From: Lysobacterales bacterium
GTDB taxonomy: Bacteria; Pseudomonadota; Gammaproteobacteria; Xanthomonadales; SZUA-36
Assembly: GCA_013042915.1 (NCBI GenBank)
Contig: JABDPF010000084.1
Span: 1-49,499, forward strand
Direction: 5' to 3'
DNA: 49,499 bases
Shown here piece after piece: positions 37,863 to 44,867 of the stretch (position 1 is the first letter of the stretch; every line of letters starts with the position of its first letter). Under the pieces are notes generated by a model that had not been told where the DNA came from, made no database searches, and was given only the letters and a program-made list of their open reading frames with translations. A program made the position numbers and the translations under genes.

Positions 37863-39320
37863 GTGAGTGCAAACCCGAATTCTGTAAGCGACAAAGTCTC
37901 CTACCGGGATAGCCGGCGCGCGGCGTTCCGTGTCCTCCGGCCTGGCCAGACCCATGGTCTGCGGCGCCTGCTGACCTTCGTCCTCGTGGCGGCGGCGGTC
38001 TGGGTCGCATGGCGCCTGCTCGAAGGCGTGTTTCCTCCCGAGCAGGAAGCCGTGCTGTTCCTGTTCTTGCTGGCCGTGGGCCTGTGGATCACCGAGGCGG
38101 TGCCGGCTTTCGCGGTGGGGCTGCTGATCATGGGATACCTGGTGTTCGCGCTGGGCACGACCCTCATTCATCCGGAACCATGGGATGTCGCCCCCTACCT
38201 CAACACCTGGTCCAGCCCGGTGATCTGGTTGATGCTGGGTGGCTTTTTCATGGCCGAGGGGCTGTCGCGAACCGGGCTCGACCGCCACCTGTTCCGGTTG
38301 GCCATCAAGCCGGCCGGCACCCGTCCTGCGATGGTGCTGCTGGCCGTGATGATGACCAGCGGCGTGGCGTCGATGTTCATTTCCAACACCTCCACGACGG
38401 TCTTGATGATCGGTGCCGTGCTGCCGCTGGTACGGCAGCTCGGTCGCAAGGAACCCTTCGCCAAGGCCCTGATGGTGGCGATCCCGATGGCCGCCTCGGT
38501 GGGCGGTATGGGCACTATCATCGGAAGTCCGCCCAACGCCATCGCGGCGGGCGTGGCCTCGGGTTTCGGCAAGGAAATCGACTTCGTCGAGTGGATGATG
38601 ATCGGGGCGCCCACTGCGATCATCATGATATTGATCGGATGGGTGGTGCTGTTGAAGCTGTTTCCGGCGAATACCGGCGAGGTCAAGCTGGAAATGGACA
38701 GCATGGAAGAGCCGGAGATGCCGGGCCTGCGCGAGCGCCTGCTGGTGGGCGGCATCACGGCCATCACCGTGGTCATGTGGCTGACCACACCGATACACGG
38801 CATCCACGTGGCGGCCATTTCGCTGATCCCGATCGTCGGCTTGACGATGACCCAGGTGATGGGCGCAGCGCACGTGCGCGGCCTGCCCTGGGACACGCTG
38901 ATGCTGGTGGCGGGCGGCCTGTCGCTGGGCGCCGCGGTCACCGATACCGGCCTGGCGCTGCGCCTGGCCTCGTGGCTGGAGTTCCTGACGGTGATGAACC
39001 TGGACGTGCTGGTCTATGCCACGCTGGCGCTGGTGACGGTGATACTGTCGAATTTCATGAGCAACACCGCGACGGTTTCGCTGATCCTGCCGGTCTCGGT
39101 GGCGCTGATGCCGGGCCGGGAACTGGAAATGTGTCTGATCCTGGGACTCAGCGCATCCTGCGCGCTGCTGCTGCCGGTCTCGACGCCGCCCAACGCGGTG
39201 GCTTTTGCCACCGGCGAGATCCGCACCAAGGACCTGCGCCCCGGCGGTATCCTGATGGGCCTGCTCGGTCCCGCCGTGATCATTGCCTGGGTGATGCTGC
39301 TCAGCCGCGTGGTCTTCTGA
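37863..39320 (+). CDS. SLC13/DASS family anion:Na+ symporter
   Basis: A 485-residue polytopic membrane protein with about 11-12 hydrophobic segments. It has the two SNT signature motifs of the divalent anion:Na+ symporters, SNTSTT (174-179) and SNTATV near residue 400, plus GSPPNAIA and STPPNAVAFA, the symmetric loop tips. Family members carry dicarboxylates, citrate, sulfate or phosphate; the substrate cannot be fixed from sequence. The neighbouring phosphate genes are on the other strand, so context helps little. GTG start at 37863 with a weak ACGAGG upstream. Confidence 0.88.
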   Translation: MSANPNSVSDKVSYRDSRRAAFRVLRPGQTHGLRRLLTFVLVAAAVWVAWRLLEGVFPPEQEAVLFLFLLAVGLWITEAVPAFAVGLLIMGYLVFALGTTLIHPEPWDVAPYLNTWSSPVIWLMLGGFFMAEGLSRTGLDRHLFRLAIKPAGTRPAMVLLAVMMTSGVASMFISNTSTTVLMIGAVLPLVRQLGRKEPFAKALMVAIPMAASVGGMGTIIGSPPNAIAAGVASGFGKEIDFVEWMMIGAPTAIIMILIGWVVLLKLFPANTGEVKLEMDSMEEPEMPGLRERLLVGGITAITVVMWLTTPIHGIHVAAISLIPIVGLTMTQVMGAAHVRGLPWDTLMLVAGGLSLGAAVTDTGLALRLASWLEFLTVMNLDVLVYATLALVTVILSNFMSNTATVSLILPVSVALMPGRELEMCLILGLSASCALLLPVSTPPNAVAFATGEIRTKDLRPGGILMGLLGPAVIIAWVMLLSRVVF

Positions 39321-39356
39321 GAGCAACGCCCGGAGCGGCGCAAGGGTTTGCTCTCA
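39318..39356. terminator. Inverted repeat between convergent SLC13 and pst genes
   Basis: TGAGAGCAA (39318-39326, including the SLC13 stop) and TTGCTCTCA (39348-39356) pair perfectly across a 21-base loop that has its own short GC pairing. It is the only structure between two converging genes and could end both transcripts. There is no T run. Confidence 0.4.
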
Positions 39357-39370
39357 CCGCAGCGTGGGTG

Positions 39371-40162
39371 TCAGCCGTAGCGCCCCTCGATGTAGTCCGA
39401 GGTTTCCTTGTTCTCGGGCGTGACGAACATCTTGCCGGTGTCGCTGTGCTCGACGACCTTGCCCATCAGCATGAAGATGCACTCTTCGCTGGCGCGCCTT
39501 GCCTGCGCCATGTTGTGGGTCACGATCAGGATGGTGTACTGGCCGCGCAGTTCCCAGATCAACTCCTCGACGGCCTCGGTGCCCTTGGGGTCGAGGGCCG
39601 AACAGGGTTCGTCCATCAGCAGGACGCCCGGTTTGACCGGCAGCAGCCGCGCAATGCACAGCTTCTGCTGCTCTTCCAGCGACAGCCCGGTGGCCTTGGT
39701 GTCCAGGCGGTCCTTGACCTTGTCCCACAACAGCACGGTTTTCAGCGCGCCTTCGACAATGTCGTCGGCTTCACTTTTGGAGGTCTTGGTCGCCGCGTTG
39801 TGGATGCGATGTCCAAACAACACGTTCTCGCGGATCGAGATCGGCAGCGGGTTGGGTCGTTGGAACACCATCCCGATCTGCTTGCGCACCTGCACAAGCT
39901 CCACGCCCGGGGCGTATATGTTCTCGCCCATCACGTCGATCGCACCGGTGATGCGCACATAGCCGAGGCGTTCGTTAATGCGGTTCACGCTGCGCAGAAA
40001 GGTGCTCTTGCCGCAGCCGGACGGGCCGATCATCGAGGTGATGATGCCCTGCTTGATCTTCAGATCGACGTCGAACAGTGCCTGGAAGGTGCCATACCAC
40101 AGATTCAGTTTTTCGGTGTGGATCGCCAGGCCGGCGTCCTGGCTGCCGGTGGTGTTATTCAT
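39371..40162 (-). CDS. pstB: Phosphate ABC transporter ATPase, PstB-type, with degenerate signature motif
   Basis: A 263-residue ABC ATPase for high-affinity phosphate import. Walker A GPSGCGKST (46-54), Q-loop Gln101 in VFQRPNP, Walker B LLMDEP (Asp184, Glu185) and the switch His216 in VTHNM are all canonical and PstB-like. The signature LSGGQ is replaced by LSLEE (160-164), losing both glycines and the Gln. It is the last gene of pstS-phoU-pstC-pstA-pstB2-pstB1; its ATG overlaps the stop of the second ATPase by one base (TGATG). It probably pairs with that ATPase and supplies the good Walker/H-loop half of the working site. Confidence 0.92.
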   Translation of the reverse strand: MNNTTGSQDAGLAIHTEKLNLWYGTFQALFDVDLKIKQGIITSMIGPSGCGKSTFLRSVNRINERLGYVRITGAIDVMGENIYAPGVELVQVRKQIGMVFQRPNPLPISIRENVLFGHRIHNAATKTSKSEADDIVEGALKTVLLWDKVKDRLDTKATGLSLEEQQKLCIARLLPVKPGVLLMDEPCSALDPKGTEAVEELIWELRGQYTILIVTHNMAQARRASEECIFMLMGKVVEHSDTGKMFVTPENKETSDYIEGRYG

Positions 40163-40914
40163 CAGCCGAACCTCCCGTCCACATAATCGCGGGTACGCGT
40201 GTCTTTCACCTCACCGGTGAACAGGTCTTCGGTGACACCCACCTCGACGCATCGCCCGCCCAGGAAGAACGCGGTGCGGTCGGCAAGGCGCCGGGCCTGC
40301 TGGACAAGGTTGGTGACCAGGATGATGGTCAACTCGTCACGGAGTTCCTTAAGGACATCCTCGATGCGCATCGTGGTCACGGGGTCGACGGCAATCGAAA
40401 ACTCGTCGAGCATTAACAGTTCCGGGTCCTGAGAAAGCGCCCGGGCAATGGTCAGGCGTTGCTGCTGGCCGCCCGAGAGCATGCTTCCCAGGGAGTTCAA
40501 ACGGTCCTTGACCTCGTCCCAGAGAGCGGCGCGGGTCAGGCAGCGCTCGACGATCACGTCAAGCTCGGCCCTGTCCTTTTGGCCGGCCAGGCGAGGCGCC
40601 AGGGCGACATTGTCGTAAATCGACAGCGGCAGACCGACCGGTAGCGGAAAGACCACGCCGATGCGCCGGCGCAAGCCATACACGTTGCGCACCTTTTGCA
40701 CGTTGACCCCGTTGAAGGTGATATCGCCGTCGACTTGCATGTCGGTATTGAACAGGTCCATGCGATTGACAGCCTTCAGAAATGAGGTCTTGCCCGCGTT
40801 GGCCGGGCCGATGATCCCGAAGATCTCGTGCTCCTGGATGTCAAAGTTGACACCCTCGAGGATGGTTTCATTGCCATAACTGATGGCGAGGTCCTTGACA
40901 CCGAGCTTCACCAT
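40162..40914 (-). CDS. Second PstB-like ABC ATPase with degenerate Q- and H-loops
   Basis: A 250-residue ABC ATPase. The signature LSGGQQQRL (146 on) is perfect. Walker A is GPANAGKTS (36-44), unusual but usable, and Walker B LLMLDE keeps Asp170 and Glu171. The Q-loop Gln is Pro90 (VVFPLP instead of VFQRP) and the switch His is Asn202 (LVTNLV). The defects are thus complementary to those of the neighbouring PstB. It overlaps pstA by 7 bp and the next ATPase by one base. I infer a PstB1-PstB2 heterodimer; a separate transporter is less likely because only one pstA and one pstC are present. Confidence 0.9.
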   Translation of the reverse strand: MVKLGVKDLAISYGNETILEGVNFDIQEHEIFGIIGPANAGKTSFLKAVNRMDLFNTDMQVDGDITFNGVNVQKVRNVYGLRRRIGVVFPLPVGLPLSIYDNVALAPRLAGQKDRAELDVIVERCLTRAALWDEVKDRLNSLGSMLSGGQQQRLTIARALSQDPELLMLDEFSIAVDPVTTMRIEDVLKELRDELTIILVTNLVQQARRLADRTAFFLGGRCVEVGVTEDLFTGEVKDTRTRDYVDGRFG

Positions 40915-41777
40915 TTCTTCTTACCCCGCAGGTACATGCGCAGTGCGATGGACAGGCTGTTCATCAGCAACACCATCGATATCAACACCAGGGCAACGCC
41001 GAAGGGCAGTTGCTCGGGCATGTTGGGCACCTGGGTGGAGACCACGAAAAGGTGCAAAGAGAGGGCCATGGTCTGGTCGAGCACGCCCTGCGGCAGCAGC
41101 GGCAGGAAGAAAGCGGCGCCGGTGAACATGATCGGCGCCGTCTCGCCTGCGGTGCGGGAGACCTCCAGGATCACACCGGTCAGGATGCCGGTGACCGCGT
41201 TGGGCAGCACCACGCGGCGAATGGTCTGCCAGCGGGTCGCGCCCATGTTCCAGCAGGCCTCGCGGAACGACATCGGCACCGCCTGCAGCGATTCTCGCGT
41301 CGCCACGATCACCACCGGCAGGGTCATGATGGCCAGTGTCAGGCTGGCCGCCAGGATGCTGGTGCCGAAGCCGAAGAAGATCACGAAAGCGCCAACGCCG
41401 AACAGGGCGTGCACGATGGACGGCACGCCGGCCAGGTTGATGATGGCCAGGTTGATCGAGCGGGTGAACCAGTTGTCCGGCGCGTACTCGCTGAGGTAAA
41501 TGGCTGCGGCCACGCCCAGCGGCACCGAGGCCAGCAGGGCGACCAGCACCAGCAACACCGTACCGAGCAGGGCTGGGAAAATACCTCCGGCGGTCATGCC
41601 TTTGGTAGGGCCGGTGAACAGGAACTCGAAGCTGATCATGGGCGCGCCCTTGTAGATCAGCGTGCCCAGGATCAGTGCGACGGGCAGGATCAGGATGCCG
41701 GTCATCGTGCCCAGGCCGATGCGAACCAGCTTTTGCTGGGTGATGTTCTTCTTGTTGATACTCGTTGTTTCAAACAT
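40908..41777 (-). CDS. pstA: Phosphate ABC transporter permease PstA
   Basis: A 289-residue inner-membrane permease with six hydrophobic segments. The ABC-coupling EAA-like loop is FREACWNMGATRWQTIRRVV. FTGPTKGMTAGGIFPALLGT and SRTAGETAPIMFTGAAF are PstA signatures. It forms the channel with PstC and docks on the two ATPases encoded downstream (7-bp overlap). It starts 7 bp after pstC. Confidence 0.95.
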   Translation of the reverse strand: MFETTSINKKNITQQKLVRIGLGTMTGILILPVALILGTLIYKGAPMISFEFLFTGPTKGMTAGGIFPALLGTVLLVLVALLASVPLGVAAAIYLSEYAPDNWFTRSINLAIINLAGVPSIVHALFGVGAFVIFFGFGTSILAASLTLAIMTLPVVIVATRESLQAVPMSFREACWNMGATRWQTIRRVVLPNAVTGILTGVILEVSRTAGETAPIMFTGAAFFLPLLPQGVLDQTMALSLHLFVVSTQVPNMPEQLPFGVALVLISMVLLMNSLSIALRMYLRGKKKW

Positions 41778-41784
41778 GGTTCAG

Positions 41785-42720
41785 CTAACCCTTCTTGACG
41801 CCGCGGACCACGAGGTCGGCCGCCAGGTTGATGATGAAGGTGATCACGAACAAGAAGATGCCGATCGTGAACAGCGCCTGGTAGTGGGGCGAGCCGGCCG
41901 CGGTTTCACCCAGCTCGGCGGCGATGGTGGCGGTCAGCGCGCGGACCGAGTCGAACACGCTGGTCGGGATGTTGATCGAGTGGCCGGTGGCCATCAGCAC
42001 CGCCATGGTTTCGCCGAAGCCCCGGCCCACGCCCAGCAACACCGCGCCAAGCAGGCCGTTCTTGGCCGCCGGCAGGACCACCTTGTAAATCACCTGCCAG
42101 CGCGTGGCGCCCATCGCCTCGGCCGCCTCGCGGTAGGGGTCGGGCACGGCGTTGAGCGCGTCCTCGGCGATCGAGGTCATGATCGGTGCCGCCATCAGTC
42201 CCAGGATGACGCCGGCGTTGAGCACGTTCAGGCCGACCGGCACATCGAAGGTCTCGATGATGATCGGGTTCATGATGGCCAGGCCGATGAAACCCCACAC
42301 CACCGATGGGATGGCAGCCAGCAACTCCACGGTAATCTTCAAAAACTCGCGCGTTTTACCGGAGGCGAACTCGGCGATAAAGATCGCCGCGCCGAGCGAG
42401 AACGGGATCGCGATCAGCATCGCAAGGCCGGTCACGCTGGCAGTGCCGGCGACCAGCGCCAGGATACCGAAGGTCTCCTTCGTCTCAGAGGTCGGGCGCC
42501 AGTTGGGCGAGAAAAAGAACTCCTTGAAATTGAACTCACCCAACAGGAAACCGAAGCCTTCGCGGCTGATGAACACGAAAATTCCGATAATGAAGACAAT
42601 GGCGGAAATTCCACCGATGAACACCAGCGCCTGGACGAGCTTGTCGATGTACCAGTCGAGGGTCAACCGATCGAAATCACTGCCTGCTCCGGCGGCGGTC
42701 TGCGCCATTTTTTCGCTCAT
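41785..42720 (-). CDS. pstC: Phosphate ABC transporter permease PstC
   Basis: A 311-residue permease with six hydrophobic segments after a cytoplasmic N-end of about 30 residues. PNWRPTSETKETFGILALVA, then ELLAAIPSVVWGFIGL, the coupling loop YREAAEAMGATRWQVIYKVV and GRGFGETMAVLMATGH are typical PstC. The ATG at 42720 lies 4 bp after the phoU stop. It acts with PstA as the phosphate channel. Confidence 0.95.
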   Translation of the reverse strand: MSEKMAQTAAGAGSDFDRLTLDWYIDKLVQALVFIGGISAIVFIIGIFVFISREGFGFLLGEFNFKEFFFSPNWRPTSETKETFGILALVAGTASVTGLAMLIAIPFSLGAAIFIAEFASGKTREFLKITVELLAAIPSVVWGFIGLAIMNPIIIETFDVPVGLNVLNAGVILGLMAAPIMTSIAEDALNAVPDPYREAAEAMGATRWQVIYKVVLPAAKNGLLGAVLLGVGRGFGETMAVLMATGHSINIPTSVFDSVRALTATIAAELGETAAGSPHYQALFTIGIFLFVITFIINLAADLVVRGVKKG

Positions 42721-42724
42721 GCCC

Positions 42725-43783
42725 TCAATCCTGGTTGTTTTCGCGGCCGGCCAGTAGTTCGACCAGGTCGGTGATGCGCGAGCGCAGTTCGCGATAGGCT
42801 TCAGTCAAGTCGTCGCCTGCTACCGGCCAGTTCAGCGCCGAGGTATGAAACGGCATCCGCTCGATGTAGTCGTCGTAGTGGCCGTTTACGCAGACGACGA
42901 CGTCGTAGTCGGCCAAGTCCAGTTCGAGCGACTCGAGCGGCTCGGTTTCCAGATCGCCTTCGGGCAGGCCGGTCTCCTGCAGGAACGTACGCATCGGCTC
43001 CGACAACGGCTCGGCACCATCGGGTGTGGTGACCGTGAACGCTACGGTGTCTGCATAACGGTGTCGACCGATGGCCGTGGCCAGGTGTCCCAGGCCCGAT
43101 CCCTTGCGGTCGAGGAACAGGATCCTGTACACCTTGGGGAGCTTGGCAATGCCGCGCACCGCGAACACGGTCTGGTCGCAGATGTTCTTGGACTGGTCCG
43201 CGACGCGTTTGAGCACGGTCAGCACGGCGAAGATTACGACCCGGCTGGTCCGGTTCAGCTCGCTGTCCTTTTCAAACAGGTCGTCGTAAATCGAGTCCAT
43301 GCGGGCATCCAAGCGCTTGGTGGCGTTCATCAGCGCGATCGCCTGCTCGGCGTTGCCTTCGCGGAATGCCTGGCGCGATTCGGAAAAAATCTCGATGGCC
43401 GTATCGGCCGCATCATCGATGCGTTGCGCGTACTTCTCGGGCAGAGGGTCGGAGAGTTGCAGGGCTTCGCGGGACATCGTGACCGCGTAGTCACCAATGC
43501 GCTCGAGAGTCACGTTGATACGGATGGTCGCAGCCATCTCGCGCAGCGCCCCGGCACCCGGCAGGTAGCGGGCGATGAAGCGGTGACACAATCGGTCGCA
43601 GCGACGCGAGGCGCGGTTGATCGGATGATCGCCCAGGATGATCTCGTAGGCGAGTTCCGGGTCCCGCAGCACCAGCGTTTTCTTGGCCTGGCGCAAGGCG
43701 TTTTCGACATCATCACCGATGTTCCACACCCAGTCTCGGATGGCGTTGAGGTCATTTTCCATGCGTTCTTCGAGATGACTCAT
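42725..43783 (-). CDS. phoU: PhoU fused to an ArsC/LMW-phosphatase-like domain lacking catalytic residues
   Basis: A 352-residue protein from the ATG at 43783; an upstream extension of the frame overlaps pstS and is rejected. Residues about 1-212 are the two three-helix PhoU repeats (metal motif LERIGDYAV at 93-101; the second repeat has LKRVADQ, with Lys192 where Glu is usual). Residues about 216-346 follow the ArsC/low-molecular-weight phosphatase fold: YRILFLDRKGSGLGHLATAI, DYDVVVCVNG, then LNWPVAGDDLTEAYRELRSR. The CX5R loop is lost: the Cys position is Asp225 and the Arg position Leu231. PhoU normally damps PhoR signalling and Pst transport. The gene sits between pstS and pstC rather than last. 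Confidence 0.85.
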   Translation of the reverse strand: MSHLEERMENDLNAIRDWVWNIGDDVENALRQAKKTLVLRDPELAYEIILGDHPINRASRRCDRLCHRFIARYLPGAGALREMAATIRINVTLERIGDYAVTMSREALQLSDPLPEKYAQRIDDAADTAIEIFSESRQAFREGNAEQAIALMNATKRLDARMDSIYDDLFEKDSELNRTSRVVIFAVLTVLKRVADQSKNICDQTVFAVRGIAKLPKVYRILFLDRKGSGLGHLATAIGRHRYADTVAFTVTTPDGAEPLSEPMRTFLQETGLPEGDLETEPLESLELDLADYDVVVCVNGHYDDYIERMPFHTSALNWPVAGDDLTEAYRELRSRITDLVELLAGRENNQD

Positions 43784-43809
43784 GACGGTATTCCCGGTGG
43801 TTCTGAGTT

Positions 43810-43835
43810 CCCACCCGGCGCCAGGGCCGGGTGGG
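43810..43835 (-). other. GC-rich hairpin between pstS and phoU
   Basis: CCCACCCGGC (43810-43819), a 6-base loop and GCCGGGTGGG (43826-43835) form a perfect 10-bp stem 12 bp after the pstS stop in the operon. No T run follows, so it looks like a stabilising or partial-termination element that would favour PstS over the downstream genes. Confidence 0.6.
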
Positions 43836-43847
43836 TGTGAGAGTGGT

Positions 43848-44729
43848 TCAGCCGCAGTTGACCGTGGTGGCCGGGGCATAGCCTTTTTCAAGAATGATGC
43901 ACTGGCCTTCGCTGCTCTTGATCCAGTTCATGTAATCGCCGACATAACCGGTGGGCTCGCCGTTGGTGTACATGAAAAGGGGTCGCGCGATCGGGTAGCT
44001 GTTGTCGATGGCGGTCTCCACGGACGGCGCGACGCAGGCTCCGCCCGCCTCGGTGGACACACAGGGTAACTTCACGTGGTCGACGGCATACGCCAGGCCG
44101 CTGTAACCGATTGCGCAGGGGGTTTTCTCGACAAGGTCGACCACGTCCTTGGAGCCGTGCATGTCCCGTGTGCCCAGCTTGAAGTCGCGTGAGCCCAACA
44201 CGGCGTCGCGGAAATACGCGTAAGTGCCAGAGTTGTTTTGGCGGCTGACCACCACGATTTCCTGATCCTTGCAGCCGGGAACTTCGACCCCGAGGTCGGT
44301 CCAGCTGAGGCTGGTGCCGCCGTCGCCGTAGATATCGGCCAGCTGTGAAATGCTGATCTCGTCGAGCGGGTTGTCGGCGTGAAGGAAAATCGCCAGGGCA
44401 TCGAAGCCGACCACATGCTGTACCGGTTCCTGGCCGTTGTCCTGGGCCAGCTTGAGCTCTTTGTCCTTGATGGCGCGGCTGGCGTTGGCAATGTCCACGG
44501 TGCCGTTGATCAGGGCCGCGATACCGGTGCCCGAACCACCGCCGCTCACGGCGACCACGACGCTGGGGTCCACTTGCTGGTAATTTTCTGCCCAGGCCTG
44601 GGCCACGTTGACCAGGGTATCGGAGCCTTTGTTCTGGATCACCTGGCGTTGCTCGCCACCGCCGCAGCCGGCAAGAAGGGCGGTCATGGCCGTCAGGGCG
44701 AAGGGGAGATAAGAAATTCTTGAGGGCAT
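43848..44729 (-). CDS. pstS: Phosphate-binding lipoprotein PstS
   Basis: A 293-residue periplasmic phosphate receptor. The start is the ATG at 44729 (AGGAG 7 bases upstream), which begins a lipoprotein signal peptide with lipobox LLAGC (Cys22). Phosphate-binding loops are GSDTLVNVAQAW, SGGGSGTGIAAL and SRQNNSGTYAYFRD. Apart from the lipid Cys, six more cysteines occur, all in the C-terminal half (in PGCKD, TPCAI, LPCVS, GACVAP, GQCII and the last residues VNCG), enough for three disulfides, unlike E. coli PstS. First gene of the pst operon, with a Pho box upstream. Confidence 0.93.
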   Translation of the reverse strand: MPSRISYLPFALTAMTALLAGCGGGEQRQVIQNKGSDTLVNVAQAWAENYQQVDPSVVVAVSGGGSGTGIAALINGTVDIANASRAIKDKELKLAQDNGQEPVQHVVGFDALAIFLHADNPLDEISISQLADIYGDGGTSLSWTDLGVEVPGCKDQEIVVVSRQNNSGTYAYFRDAVLGSRDFKLGTRDMHGSKDVVDLVEKTPCAIGYSGLAYAVDHVKLPCVSTEAGGACVAPSVETAIDNSYPIARPLFMYTNGEPTGYVGDYMNWIKSSEGQCIILEKGYAPATTVNCG

Positions 44730-44781
44730 GTCTTGCTCCTGTAACAATAAGTGGTGTTTCGGACTTGGAAGCCTTCCCATT

Positions 44782-44800
44782 ATGACAAAACCGTGACAAA
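44782..44800 (-). promoter_or_regulatory. Pho box upstream of pstS
   Basis: On the minus strand TTTGTCACGGTTTTGTCAT: two TTGTCA repeats 11 bp apart, as in the PhoB consensus CTGTCATAnnnnCTGTCAT. It lies about 53 bp before the pstS ATG. Confidence 0.85.
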
Positions 44801-44867
44801 GGGGAAGGGTCGGGCCAAATTCTCTCTGAGAGCACAGCAAAACCAAGCGATGTCGAAAAGCAGGCGT

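Noticed and set aside
37631-37894. An 87-codon minus-strand frame in the hoxF/SLC13 gap
   Set aside because: Arg/Gly/Ser-rich, overlaps the SLC13 start, no ribosome-binding site; looks like non-coding GC-rich DNA.
37830-39326. A 498-codon minus-strand frame rich in His and Gln
   Set aside because: Antisense to the SLC13 gene; composition is that of reversed membrane-protein codons.
38009-40186. A 725-codon plus-strand frame over the SLC13 and pstB genes
   Set aside because: Runs out of frame through SLC13 and antisense to pstB; Gly/Arg/His/Asp-rich with no domain.
41662-42774. A 370-codon plus-strand frame over pstA and pstC
   Set aside because: Antisense shadow, no domain, and both permeases are certain on the other strand.
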